DNA from: Variovorax sp. PBL-E5
Lineage (GTDB): Bacteria; Pseudomonadota; Gammaproteobacteria; Burkholderiales; Burkholderiaceae_C
Assembly (NCBI RefSeq): GCF_901827185.1
Contig: NZ_LR594672.1
Coordinates: 496,001 to 560,000 of the forward strand
Direction of reading: 5' to 3'
Length of the DNA: 64,000 nucleotides
Shown here: piece by piece, positions 17,401-25,162 of the stretch
Position numbering within the stretch: the stretch's first letter is position 1
How the letters are laid out: every line of letters begins with the position of its first letter
Program-made: the position numbers and the translations under genes
The notes under the pieces: generated by a model
Seen by the model: the letters and a program-made list of their open reading frames with translations, nothing else
The model's database searches: none
What the model was told of the DNA's origin: nothing

Positions 17401-18174
17401 CACCTGCTGCATCAGCTCGCTGATTCGCGAGATGCTCTCTTGGAGGTTCTTCGCGTTGAACTCCAGGATGTCGTCGCGCACAAGGTCGTTGACCGAGCCG
17501 ATGGGGCGGTATGCGATGGACTGGCACCAGGCCTTTGCGGCATTCTGGGCTTCATCCCACGGGGCGGACCCGCGTCCCCGAAACCGCCCGTAGAGCGCGC
17601 ACATGTAGTCCCTTTTGTGGGCCTCGAAGGAGTTGACCCTTGGGTAGCGCGCCTTGAGCCGGCGCACGATGTCCTCCACCGCGACGTACTCACCGCGTTC
17701 GGCGTCGACCATAAAGTCGTCGAGCGCGAGGGCGGCGTCGTCCACAATGATGAGTTCCAGCCGCTCCAGCTTTGCGTCACGTCGGTCACCGGTCCCGTCG
17801 ACACGCGCAGAAACGCCCACGATGGCAGTGAAGGTCTTCGCGGAATCTTCGTTCACGTCGGGCCTGAATACCGCGGCGACATAACCGTGCGCGCCATCGA
17901 CCCGGGAGAAGCTGTTTCGGTCCGCGCCCACGATGAACGACTCTAGCGTGCGCTTGGTCTTCCCCCCGCGGCGTTGCCCCTGGGTCACCTCGTCCTGGCC
18001 CGGGTTGTAGCTGTAGACGCCCGGATAAGCTGCCGTCATCACCGTTTGGATGGCGTCCAGCATCGTGGACTTGCCTGACCCGCTCTCGCCGGTCAGAAGG
18101 GTCTTCTCTCCGAATTCGTAGCTTCCAGGGTACATCTGCCCCCAGTTGGCCAGGACCATGCAATCGAGCTTCAT
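14488..18174 (-). CDS. jetC: Wadjet subunit JetC, SMC-like ATPase
   Basis: A 1228-residue SMC-type motor. Walker A GESGSGKST is at residues 29-37. Long heptad-rich coiled coils surround a hinge near the middle. The ABC signature STWGTGSGGQ comes at about 1075, and Walker B with its catalytic acid (LLVNDES) at about 1100. JetC loop-extrudes DNA with JetA and JetB and detects circular plasmids. A 40-residue low-complexity C-terminal tail (EPRPQTGSTASEK region) looks dispensable. Four-base overlaps with jetB and jetD show tight coupling. Confidence 0.95.
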   Translation of the reverse strand: MKLDCMVLANWGQMYPGSYEFGEKTLLTGESGSGKSTMLDAIQTVMTAAYPGVYSYNPGQDEVTQGQRRGGKTKRTLESFIVGADRNSFSRVDGAHGYVAAVFRPDVNEDSAKTFTAIVGVSARVDGTGDRRDAKLERLELIIVDDAALALDDFMVDAERGEYVAVEDIVRRLKARYPRVNSFEAHKRDYMCALYGRFRGRGSAPWDEAQNAAKAWCQSIAYRPIGSVNDLVRDDILEFNAKNLQESISRISELMQQVTNLKREGKRLEDAVQQLDVLTAVTSKATAAYEELVLHELLQARLHQRNDNERIEKELGRKAEANARATRYEDLERERKKEREQLDERRIALSAQLSGIRAYSDKMKLEADLGRLTESASATLSALGASVTAAARLDNVARHLLGKPIPDQFPQLRTAVEAVARSLGATSLDRLTGLRDVLVEASSERPLNPSRLEQLAEGFRNSNDGLSEVYHRLVGTEQSVAMALAAEERSLESRRDSVEATIRELDATKQRLSTGGGDYPRETVPALELIRTRLPGAEVQVLCDLVEPLSLEWQPAIEGYMDGARFNLIVRQEFEAQAIELLQGVRSRCRVIQGAHCLKSANAARVPADSIIHELHTDNPIAKAYLIDQFGAVVKVRSTEELRFTSRGVTRDGKGSGSRTMFTSGSKSLVFGKAAREAALAEYGQKLDAAAQQARELEALNEGLKEVRRSLNGLKEPAFNAAPLGALAADIEHVQRSLSQLDLSEASELADELKQLKGELAELDTSIQAAQRAVVLADQEVEAAEEIIKTVRGRYDSRLRDVQLQTSRLARLCELNVQRTYPLMAQRVDVMLEDRRLDVAEVQQLLTTSLLVLPDQLLGDVRGLLADYNATARQEERFEAIPMLFEPASFEPYYSALLKLGAAAGELHQSMKSVGLYNNREEIEGAERSFHDVFTKQFCVEIKTKVDDGIRTLRQLNIELENLKFGGEKFSIDWTRWVPEYEEYYSFFKAVAELSESGDGEDSVDLFGKSELSEKHLLVRDRLRALLLDQDQDRASRELMRIADYRNYRQYEIWSHSSDGSRIGLSTWGTGSGGQLETPAYIVRAAVVTNRLKVFEKGPSLKLLVNDESFSKMDEQRARAVLRFLSDGLRLQVVSSMPTRNAGPLRDEFNREYSVSRAKVEANGELDFVTDHDERILKTDRMRALWEAQRAQAREQAALDFEAAEPRPQTGSTASEKSPDTLAPEVAA

Positions 18175-18845
18175 TCTTCGACCTCCTCTTGGGCCGAGGC
18201 TTCGACCTGAATCACACCGTCGGAATCCATTGCTGCAGCCAGCGCGTCATTGCTGACGATGCCCAAAATCGTCGGCCGAATGGCGATGAGCGCGTCCTCG
18301 TCCGCAATAGAAAAGTTCGGGGCCACCCGTACCAGGCGGTGGCGGCGCAGCTCTGCGAGCAATGCCATCTTCTCGCCCATGCCCGCCGGCAACGGTCGCT
18401 TGAGCTGGGTCTGCAGGGTCGCCGCGACCTCCTCGAAGCCGACCAACACCTCGCCCTGCGGCTGGATGTCGCCGCTATTGAACTTGTTCTGGTAGATGAA
18501 CCGCAGCGCCAAGGCTGCAGCCACGAAGTCGGCCGATACCCGAGCTCGCAACGACGGCACGGGAGGGTGCGTGTCGGGCGGTACGCCGTCGACCAGCGCG
18601 CCGGGCGCGTAGAGTCGAAAGTACTGGTTAGTCGCGTCGTGGTGAAGCATCAGGCCCGCGACCTCGAAATACTCCGTTACCAGCGATTCGATACGTCGGA
18701 CGTCGTCGTAGAGCAGCTGCTCTGTTCGGTCTTCGTCGCGCAGGAGGACGCCGTAGGAGAGCAGTCGGGCGATGATTTCGCGGAAGCGCTCAGGACGCAG
18801 GTTGGCCTCAGCCAGTTGCTCGCGGATAAGGGAAGATAGGTTCAT
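18171..18845 (-). CDS. jetB: Wadjet subunit JetB, DUF4194 kite protein
   Basis: A 224-residue winged-helix protein of the DUF4194 (MukE/kite-like) family. It begins MNLSSLIREQL and has an RIESLVTEYFEVAG segment, an ALALRFIYQNKF core and an acidic tail (EASAQEEVEE). In Wadjet it bridges the kleisin JetA and the SMC JetC. Length and position (second of four, four-base overlaps on both sides) match type I systems. Confidence 0.92.
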   Translation of the reverse strand: MNLSSLIREQLAEANLRPERFREIIARLLSYGVLLRDEDRTEQLLYDDVRRIESLVTEYFEVAGLMLHHDATNQYFRLYAPGALVDGVPPDTHPPVPSLRARVSADFVAAALALRFIYQNKFNSGDIQPQGEVLVGFEEVAATLQTQLKRPLPAGMGEKMALLAELRRHRLVRVAPNFSIADEDALIAIRPTILGIVSNDALAAAMDSDGVIQVEASAQEEVEE

Positions 18846-20257
18846 TCTTTGAAGGAGATTTCGTAGTCGTTGCCGCTGTAGAACTCGTTTTCGAGGCGGT
18901 AGGGAAGCTTGCGAGCAACAAGGTCCTTGTCCGCCGCGCTTCGCGCAGCCTCGACCGTTTGCATGATGCTGATGACCTCGCGCGCCGTGGACGCGGGTAG
19001 GGCGGAAAGTCGGATGGGATGCCGGAACAGCCGCAGGTCCGCACGCAGCCGTGCGGCAAGGTCGACATTCGACACGGAAAACACCTCTGATTCGGCCCGG
19101 CGAACCGCCGCATCGCGCCTGGACTCCCAGGTAGGTCGCGGGCGGAGAGTGACCGTCACCGCCTTCCGGCGCTGTGTGGCCGTGCGGAGCTTGAAGCTGG
19201 CAGGGTCAAGCAGTCGAACCTCCGCGCCAGCGATTTGCTGGCCGATGCGTTCGAGTAGCTCATCCTGACCGGCTTCTGTTGATTCCGCAATGCGCTGAAT
19301 GGCTGCGAGGTAAGCGTGGCGGGTCTGGCCCGAGCGCAGCATCATCGACTGCAGAGCCAGGCCGTTTACCCGCTTGAGGTAGGTTTCCATCGCCTTCAGA
19401 AAGCCTGGCTGCTTGGAGTCGCACGCCGCGTCCACGATGTCCTCAATCCGCGTGAGCACCCAGTCGTACGCTGAGGCACCCGAATGGTCCTTAACGAGCC
19501 AGTGGGCCATGTCGTTCAGGTGCGCGTTCATCCGCTCGAACCGGGCCTCCGGAACATGCCGGAGCTTCTCGATGTTCTGGCGAATGGCCTGCCGGTTGAG
19601 TGTGACGTTGTCCGCCGTGAGCTGCTTTGCGAAATCGCGCTGAAACCGACGCAGGAACTCGACGAACTCCTCCCACTGCTGGCTTGCGGTGGCCGTCTGC
19701 ATCACGTGCCGCAGCAGTTCCTGGAAGTAGTCGATGCCCTCGTTGAGGTCTTCAATGACCTTTTCCGCATATTCATAGGCGTCGACCAGGTCGTAGGCAT
19801 CCCCGCGAGCGAGTGCGGACTCAAGAGCATTTCGGCAGCTGCGCATGTTGCGCTGTCGGCTACGGCTGGGCCGGTCTAAGGATGCGAAAGCATGCGCAAA
19901 CAGCTTCCCGGGGCGGGAGAACCGAAACGCGGTGACCAGGCCTTGCCTGTCCGCAAAACTCTCGAGCCAGCCATCTGCCAACAGTGAGCGGACAACAAGG
20001 GCTGTCAGCTGCGAGGGGTCTTCGGCCTCAGGCGCATTGAAGTCGTCAGGAGGCGCGTCGTCGGAAACTTGGCTCTGGTGCTCCCGCACGACAGGCAGTA
20101 GCAACTCCCGCAGGGAATCACGGGTCATGTTGTGGGCGTAGTCCGCCTGCGGGCCGTGAAGGCGTTCATACAGTGTCCGGAGGCAAGCCACGACCAACTC
20201 CCGTCGGGAGCTGTTGACGGGCCTGAAGAACCGCTGCCTCTCCGCCTCAAAAAACAT
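18842..20257 (-). CDS. jetA: Wadjet subunit JetA, DUF3375 kleisin
   Basis: A 471-residue DUF3375 protein and first gene of the operon. The N-terminal part includes the LLADGWLE and FRFSRPGKLF segments seen in kleisin-type winged helices. The middle is helical (EFLRRFQRDFAKQL) and the C-terminus is rich in basic residues. JetA links the two JetC heads. Together jetABCD make a complete type I Wadjet anti-plasmid system with no gene disrupted. Confidence 0.93.
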   Translation of the reverse strand: MFFEAERQRFFRPVNSSRRELVVACLRTLYERLHGPQADYAHNMTRDSLRELLLPVVREHQSQVSDDAPPDDFNAPEAEDPSQLTALVVRSLLADGWLESFADRQGLVTAFRFSRPGKLFAHAFASLDRPSRSRQRNMRSCRNALESALARGDAYDLVDAYEYAEKVIEDLNEGIDYFQELLRHVMQTATASQQWEEFVEFLRRFQRDFAKQLTADNVTLNRQAIRQNIEKLRHVPEARFERMNAHLNDMAHWLVKDHSGASAYDWVLTRIEDIVDAACDSKQPGFLKAMETYLKRVNGLALQSMMLRSGQTRHAYLAAIQRIAESTEAGQDELLERIGQQIAGAEVRLLDPASFKLRTATQRRKAVTVTLRPRPTWESRRDAAVRRAESEVFSVSNVDLAARLRADLRLFRHPIRLSALPASTAREVISIMQTVEAARSAADKDLVARKLPYRLENEFYSGNDYEISFKE

Positions 20258-20543
20258 TGCTTGACCTCAATTCAGAATTCTGTCGGAAATTTAGGAACCG
20301 CCCTGCGCGGCCTAAAACGTAGGGGTGACTCTAAAGCATGTGCACTTGTGCGCCAAGCCGGGGTCGGGCTACCTCAGCAACTGGTCCCTCTCGTAGCAAA
20401 TCCGCTGGAGCTCGTAGTCTGCGACCTTGCGCTCGCCTGAGCACGCACCAGAACTTGGCCGAACCCATGCCGACGGTTGATTGTGCGAACGTGGCTGAAA
20501 GGGTTGCTTGCATAGGGTCGGAGCCGGGCGCGGCCGCGCGCCG
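20258..20543 (-). promoter_or_regulatory. jetABCD promoter region
   Basis: This 286-base AT-richer gap upstream of jetA holds a ten-base palindrome CAGAATTCTG (20273-20282), several TTTAG/CTAAA strings, and the 13-mer GGCCTAAAACGTA (20309-20321) that recurs at 21379. No confident -35/-10 pair is seen. No credible ORF. Confidence 0.4.
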
Positions 20544-20924
20544 CTAGGTCAGATTGTTGTGTGCCGCGGCCTCTGCTTCGCCATCTTCACGGCCCTGAGC
20601 CTCGAGGTCGGCAACTCGGGCACGTCGCCATTCGTCAGACGACATCTGCCACAGCATGTGGCCCTGCATGTCGCCGCCGTCTGGGTCGGTCCCGCGTTCG
20701 TCGTCGGCCGTATCCTCGAAACCCAGGACAAAGCCGCGCAGCCAGGCTTTTGGCGGCACGAAGGGATTGGCGACAGGTGCGAGGGCGGAGGCGCCCGCCT
20801 TGAGGTCGGGGTCCTCGACATCGGCTGCGAAGCGTTGAATCGCCAGCAAGAGCCGGGCCCGGGTGGCGTCGCCGGTAGCGCGTTCGAATCCGAGGTTACG
20901 GAGGGCTGCGTCGAGGTCTGCCAT
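20544..20924 (-). CDS. hypothetical protein
   Basis: A 126-residue acidic protein starting MADLDAALRNLGFERATG. A helical N-terminal region is followed by a Pro-containing linker and a charged C-terminus ending AAAHNNLT. I chose ATG 20924 because the longer frame upstream is Ser/Arg-rich noise. No domain is recognised. It lies upstream of jetA in the same direction but 286 bases away. Confidence 0.65.
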   Translation of the reverse strand: MADLDAALRNLGFERATGDATRARLLLAIQRFAADVEDPDLKAGASALAPVANPFVPPKAWLRGFVLGFEDTADDERGTDPDGGDMQGHMLWQMSSDEWRRARVADLEAQGREDGEAEAAAHNNLT

Positions 20925-21445
20925 GCTGGTCTGCCGTGGGTGCGCCGGCGGGCTGCGCGACGCTTCATGGATTATCGCCGCGCTCTCACGGCAGTCACGT
21001 CTCGCAATGGAGGCCGAAGCTCCCATCGATTCGGCCAACGTCGGACCTAGCGTTTCTCTGCTCACGCAGCAGCTCCGCATCTCCCTTGCTGGGGAGGAGG
21101 AGTCTCAAAAGCCCGACTCATCGGGGACCTCGTTGGACCGGATAACGGTCCGAATTGGTCGTGGGCGGTCGGGCAGTATCCGACTGGTGCGGGGCCTGTG
21201 TTTCCCCGCGACTATGGGCGGTCCTGAAAGCCTAAGCTTCGCCGATTCCATGTCTGCCAGCGCACGTCGTCTGCTCGGGCTGCTATCCCGAGCGGCACCC
21301 ACGAGGCTGCACCCTTTAGGAAAGGCGCAATCTGCTGGAAGCAGTGACTGGCATTATAGCACAAGCGGTTTAGCTCTTGGCCTAAAACGTATTGAATGCA
21401 ACTGCCGCACAGAAAAACTCCAGCACGAAGCTGGAGTTGGAATGG
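20925..21445. other. gene-free stretch of about 520 bases
   Basis: No credible gene. It contains an inverted repeat GGACCG-GATAA-CGGTCC (21135-21151), the 13-mer GGCCTAAAACGTA (21379-21391) shared with the jetA upstream region, and at its right end the terminator of the lipoprotein gene. It probably carries the promoter of the gene at 20544-20924. Confidence 0.45.
21411..21438 (-). terminator. intrinsic terminator
   Basis: Minus strand: AACTCCAG/CTGGAGTT stem followed by TTTTTCTG, just after the lipoprotein gene stop. Confidence 0.85.
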
Positions 21446-21700
21446 TCAGCGACCGCGAAGGCGTTCCGGGCCGTAGAAATGCACCGTGCCATCACGCGGA
21501 ACCCGCTGTCGAGGCGGTTGCAGGTAGTGAACGTCAGGACGGCGCTCAACGAACACGACTGGAACGGGCTCACGGTAGCCATAGGGAGTGAACACCTGGG
21601 GTTCCGCCGGCTCGAAGGCTGGCTCGTAGACCACGGGAGTAATGGTGCACGCGCTCAGAACGAACGGCGCTGCGAGCAGCAGCAACTTTGCGAGTTTCAT
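21446..21700 (-). CDS. small lipoprotein
   Basis: An 84-residue predicted lipoprotein. The signal peptide MKLAKLLLLAAPFVLSAC ends in a lipobox LSAC at Cys18. The mature part is Pro- and Tyr-rich (TPVVYEPAFEP, PYGYREPVPVV) and may be extended in the periplasm. It is monocistronic, with a promoter module 17 bases upstream and a terminator behind. Confidence 0.8.
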   Translation of the reverse strand: MKLAKLLLLAAPFVLSACTITPVVYEPAFEPAEPQVFTPYGYREPVPVVFVERRPDVHYLQPPRQRVPRDGTVHFYGPERLRGR

Positions 21701-21717
21701 GAGATTTCCTTGTGTCG

Positions 21718-21736
21718 ATAGTCCTCTTTCGTATAG
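21718..21736 (-). promoter_or_regulatory. CTANAC-N5-AGGACTAT promoter module
   Basis: Minus strand: CTATAC, five bases, AGGACTAT, in front of the small lipoprotein gene. Confidence 0.55.
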
Positions 21737-21773
21737 GGAACGCGCAGGAAGCCCTCTGCTCCTGGCCGTTCCA

Positions 21774-21809
21774 AATGAAAAGCCCCGCAGCCGAAGGGCG
21801 TGCGGGGCT
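21774..21809 (-). terminator. intrinsic terminator
   Basis: Minus strand: nine-base AGCCCCGCA/TGCGGGGCT arms followed by TTTCATTTGG, closing the gene at 21828. Confidence 0.8.
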
Positions 21810-21827
21810 CGAAGAGCGGCAGTCCGC

Positions 21828-22178
21828 CTACGCTGAGAACGCGGGAGCGAATGCTGCGAGGCGGGCCTTGAGCGACTCAAGGGCGCTCAGGTACGCCTCG
21901 ACATCCTCTTGGTACGACGCATCGAGGTCGTAGTAGTCGAACGACAGGCCAAGCTTCGCCCGCAGGTCCGCGATGCGAAGACTTCCGTTGGAGCTGAAGA
22001 CGAGAGAGAAGGCATCCTCCCACGCGCTCTCGGTGCCAGCATTCCGGGCGACAGCGCCGACGGAAAGCAGCCAGTCGATGACTTTCAGCAGTTCGTTGTA
22101 ACGTGCGCGAGGAACGGCCGGAGCTGGCTCGTCCATCGCAGGGGCGGCCGGGTTGGCCGGATTCATGGTATCTGTCAT
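21828..22178 (-). CDS. hypothetical helical protein
   Basis: A 116-residue soluble protein. The first 25 residues are Ala/Pro-rich and probably disordered. The rest is predicted helical (YNELLKVIDWLLSVGAVARN, YLSALESLKARLA). No family is recognised. It has its own promoter module and terminator, so it is probably separate from the ASCH-XpaC-TelA genes upstream. Confidence 0.7.
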   Translation of the reverse strand: MTDTMNPANPAAPAMDEPAPAVPRARYNELLKVIDWLLSVGAVARNAGTESAWEDAFSLVFSSNGSLRIADLRAKLGLSFDYYDLDASYQEDVEAYLSALESLKARLAAFAPAFSA

Positions 22179-22202
22179 GTCGATAGGAGGCGACGCCTCG
22201 TT

Positions 22203-22221
22203 GTTGTCCTGGGCTGTGTAG
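22203..22221 (-). promoter_or_regulatory. CTANAC-N5-AGGACAAC promoter module
   Basis: Minus strand: CTACAC, five bases, AGGACAAC, a full consensus copy, 25 bases upstream of the 116-residue protein gene. Confidence 0.6.
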
Positions 22222-22243
22222 CCAACGAGGCCACGCCGGCGCC

Positions 22244-22636
22244 TCAGGCCGCCAATGGCACAGACTCGACGTTGAAAAAGTTGAGATTTCCCTTGAGCGC
22301 AACGAACGGGAGAGGGACGGCCTCATCGAGGACGAAGCCGAACTCGTTGAAATACCACTTCGAGCTGTACGCCCCGTTCGCTCTGCTACCCGGCTCCACG
22401 CAGTCGACCACCGATGCCTGGCCCACGATGCCCCCGAGCTCGAACTCCCCGGGCGCCGGCATCGCTATCTCAGGGAACGTCTCGCGAACCCAGTCGTAGC
22501 CTACGCGGTCGAACTTCTTGCCGGCATGTACGAGGAAGGCGCCGCGGTGCTTGGTGCGCCAGGTGCGGTTCTCGACCGGCTTGTGCCCATGCACGATGAG
22601 CCAAGCCCAGGGCTGCTGGATGCTCAGGGCCTTCAT
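22244..22636 (-). CDS. ASCH-domain protein
   Basis: A 130-residue ASCH (PUA-like) protein. It opens with the classic MKALSIQQPWAWLIVHGHKPVENRTW, split by eye as SIQQPWA and the KPVENR loop, followed by RGAFLVHAGK. ASCH domains bind RNA or modified nucleosides; some are N4-acetylcytidine amidohydrolases (YqfB type). The start overlaps the XpaC-like stop by four bases, so it is the last gene of that operon. A link between RNA-binding and the TelA/vWA genes is an inference from position. Confidence 0.85.
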   Translation of the reverse strand: MKALSIQQPWAWLIVHGHKPVENRTWRTKHRGAFLVHAGKKFDRVGYDWVRETFPEIAMPAPGEFELGGIVGQASVVDCVEPGSRANGAYSSKWYFNEFGFVLDEAVPLPFVALKGNLNFFNVESVPLAA

Positions 22637-23259
22637 TTCGCAGATTCCAGGACGCTCACGGGCTGGGCGAGTCGTTGGTTGAGAAAACGGCTTTGCGCCA
22701 GGAGGGTGTCCACCTCGGCGGACAGGATGCCCGCCTGCAGCGTCTCGACGTGCGCCTGCAAGGTGCGCAACTGGCCGAGCAGCAGGTCCTCCGCCGTTTG
22801 GCCGTCTGCAACACGGGCGGTGCGGGCGTAGAGCGGCGGCAGGCGAAGATAAGCCTCGACCGCCTGTGGCAAGAAGATTTTGACGGTCTGCTTAAGCTCT
22901 GCACGGTTGGTCGCCTGCACCAGGCCCGCGCCCTCCATCTCCTTCAGGCGAGGCATGAGGTCGTGTGCACGCTCGATGAGGTCGCTAAGGATGTCTCTCG
23001 CGGACGCGGGAAGTTTCGGCATGGCGTTGTCCCGTAGCCACTGGAGGCTGGCTTCGGTCGACAGGTCGATGGGCTTGCTTTCAACCTTTGTCTCTGGACC
23101 GATAGGAAGCAGCCAGACGGCGGCGTATGCCGCAGCCGCAATAAGCCACCACCAGGCGTCAATGATGCCGAGCAGGTACAGAACCGTCACTGCGCACGAG
23201 GCGCCGACTGCGTAAAGGTTGCGGTCGCAAAGGAGGAACTTGAGCAGTTTGGCGGGCAT
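22633..23259 (-). CDS. XpaC-like (5-bromo-4-chloroindolyl phosphate hydrolysis family) membrane protein
   Basis: A 208-residue protein. Two membrane segments at about residues 14-33 and 35-52 are followed by a long helical cytoplasmic domain with KLPASARDIL and an AEAYLRLP-like VEAYLRLPPLY segment typical of XpaC proteins. XpaC genes are usual neighbours of telA; both are thought to work in envelope stress. Here it lies 41 bases after the vWA gene and overlaps the ASCH gene. Confidence 0.75.
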   Translation of the reverse strand: MPAKLLKFLLCDRNLYAVGASCAVTVLYLLGIIDAWWWLIAAAAYAAVWLLPIGPETKVESKPIDLSTEASLQWLRDNAMPKLPASARDILSDLIERAHDLMPRLKEMEGAGLVQATNRAELKQTVKIFLPQAVEAYLRLPPLYARTARVADGQTAEDLLLGQLRTLQAHVETLQAGILSAEVDTLLAQSRFLNQRLAQPVSVLESAK

Positions 23260-23300
23260 GGCGCGAAAGGTGTCGAGGATGGAAGCAGGCCCAGCGAGGT

Positions 23301-24860
23301 CTACTGGTATGCCCGGATGGTCTTCAGGACGCGAGCGAGGCTTGTCGAACGAGCATCGAACACCTTGCCGCCGGTGGCGGCCGAGAGTCCTTGGAGCTCG
23401 TCAAAGTTCGCGTCACCGTATGCCACGGCGAAGACGGGGATGCGCGGCTCGCCGGCGTCCTTCACAAAGGCCTTGAATGTGTCAGCGTTGATGCCCGTAG
23501 CGTTCTCGCCGTCGGTCAACAGCACGATGCTCACGCTGCGTTCGCCGCTTCGGGCGCGCGCCTGGGCTGCCTGGTAGGTCACCCGGGCTGCGTTGTAGAT
23601 GGCGGTGCCGCCGTTGGCAACCAGTGATTCGACGTACTGGCCGGCGGAGCGCAATGCGACCTTGTTCGCAACGGGGTCGTCCGTCAGAGCAACGTAGCGG
23701 CTTTCGTAGACCTCGTGGTTGAACGGAGAGATGGTCAGCTCCTCCCGTGCGCGGAAGGTCGAGAAGCGGGACCCGGAGCCGACGTCTGCATTCGTCAGCG
23801 CCGTCATGCCCTGCTTGAGGGCAGCCAGGCGGGCGCCACTCATCGAACCGGAGATGTCCAGGACGAAGAACGAGGAAGCCGGCCGCGAATAGACGTCGCC
23901 GAATCCTTGCAGGATGGCATCCACCACGGCAAGGGAGCCGGGAAAGGGGAGCTCGTTGACGACCTCGTCCGACGCAACGCCGGCCAACGGACGGCGGAAC
24001 GTAGTCGACGCGATGCGCTGCTGGGTGTCATCATTGCGCAGGTGTTCAACCAACTGGCCGTAGAACTCGGCCGACTTGCTGCCTGACATCAGCATCAGAG
24101 GGTAGTCCGCCGTGATGACCCCTTCCTTGGGGATGAGCACGTCGAGCTTGGCGGCCCCCTTGGCGTTGATGCCAAGGATGACCGACTCGTAGTTGATTAG
24201 GCCGTCAGCCTTGGAGGGGTCCGCGACGAATTTGTCTGCCAGGTCCCCAGATGAGCCCGAGGTGATGCTCTGCCTGGAGAAGAAGTTCTTGAGCGCGTCG
24301 ACCGGGATGTCCTTGGCCTCCAGCGCATCTCCCTTGCCCGAGAGCTCGGCGGCCAGGCCTACGAGCGCCACGAAACCCGTGTTCGAGGCTGCCGGATTGG
24401 CCATGCCGAAACGGAACTTGCCGTCCTTGGAGGCCTTGACGACATCCGACCAGCTCGTCTTGCCAGAAACCCAGCCGAGTTCCTTGGCCTTCTCGCTGCG
24501 AACGCCGAGCACGACGCGCGAATAGAACGTCTTTTCCGATGCCTTGACCTGCCCTTTCAGGCCAGGAATCAGCTGCAGGTACTTGCCATTTGAGAGCCAG
24601 AGTGCGTCGTACGTGTGAGCCTCAGAGACGCGGTCAATTGCGTCGAGCGACCCCGTGTACTCGAACGTGACCTGCACTCCATGCTGAGCGCCATAGGCCG
24701 TCACAAGAGGAGCGACATCCTTGAGCTCGGAGCCGGCCAGGATTTTGAAAGCAGCACCGGGCGCCGAAGGGGCGCCGACCGCTGAATCGACCTTCCCGCA
24801 CGCTGCGAGGGTGATAGCAACGGCAACGGCCGACGCCAGCGAGAGAATGCGTTTGAACAT
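23301..24860 (-). CDS. lipoprotein with solute-binding domain fused to a vWA domain
   Basis: A 519-residue protein. The signal peptide ends in a LAAC lipobox (Cys about 21). Residues 40-300 form a periplasmic solute-binding domain (FKILAGSELKDVAP, YDALWLSNGKYL, DYPLMLMSG). Residues 325-510 form a vWA domain with an intact MIDAS: DISGSMS, the GGTAIYNA Thr, and LLTDGEN. It is probably anchored in the periplasm and binds a metal-dependent partner. The second solute-binding gene of the operon resembles its first half. SBP-vWA fusions are known near tellurite-resistance-type genes. Confidence 0.85.
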   Translation of the reverse strand: MFKRILSLASAVAVAITLAACGKVDSAVGAPSAPGAAFKILAGSELKDVAPLVTAYGAQHGVQVTFEYTGSLDAIDRVSEAHTYDALWLSNGKYLQLIPGLKGQVKASEKTFYSRVVLGVRSEKAKELGWVSGKTSWSDVVKASKDGKFRFGMANPAASNTGFVALVGLAAELSGKGDALEAKDIPVDALKNFFSRQSITSGSSGDLADKFVADPSKADGLINYESVILGINAKGAAKLDVLIPKEGVITADYPLMLMSGSKSAEFYGQLVEHLRNDDTQQRIASTTFRRPLAGVASDEVVNELPFPGSLAVVDAILQGFGDVYSRPASSFFVLDISGSMSGARLAALKQGMTALTNADVGSGSRFSTFRAREELTISPFNHEVYESRYVALTDDPVANKVALRSAGQYVESLVANGGTAIYNAARVTYQAAQARARSGERSVSIVLLTDGENATGINADTFKAFVKDAGEPRIPVFAVAYGDANFDELQGLSAATGGKVFDARSTSLARVLKTIRAYQ

Positions 24861-24902
24861 GGTGCGCTTGGGGCAGTTCGATGTTGAAAATTGGGCAGGG
24901 CC

Positions 24903-24977
24903 CTACTTGGCGGTGCAAAACGTCCGGACGGCGGGTGCTTGGAGCTTGATGTCGAAGGTGGTCACCAGGACGGACAT
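24903..24977 (-). CDS. possible 24-residue peptide
   Basis: An ATG-to-TAG frame of 24 codons (MSVLVTTFDIKLQAPAVRTF and four more) lies in the gap between the vWA gene and the next small ORF. No clear ribosome site precedes it, so it is weakly supported and may be noise. Confidence 0.25.
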   Translation of the reverse strand: MSVLVTTFDIKLQAPAVRTFCTAK

Positions 24978-24986
24978 GGCCAGTTG

Positions 24987-25127
24987 TCAGTTCGTGGTGG
25001 TACTGGCGGCCGGTGCAGAGACCACGTCGCCAGACCAGGACGAGAACGGATTGCCGACGGCGTCAACGGCGAACGGGTTGGGCGACGCCGCAAAGATGAA
25101 GATGGCGACTGCGATGGATGCGAGCAT
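24987..25127 (-). CDS. 46-residue small exported or membrane protein
   Basis: It starts MLASIAVAIFIFAASPNPFAV, a signal-peptide or single-span segment, then a short Ser/Thr/Ala tail. AAGGAA lies nine bases ahead of ATG. It sits between telA-type and vWA genes in the same direction. No family is recognised. Confidence 0.55.
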   Translation of the reverse strand: MLASIAVAIFIFAASPNPFAVDAVGNPFSSWSGDVVSAPAASTTTN

Positions 25128-25162
25128 TCTTTGTGTTTTCCTTGGGATTCGACAGAAGCGCT

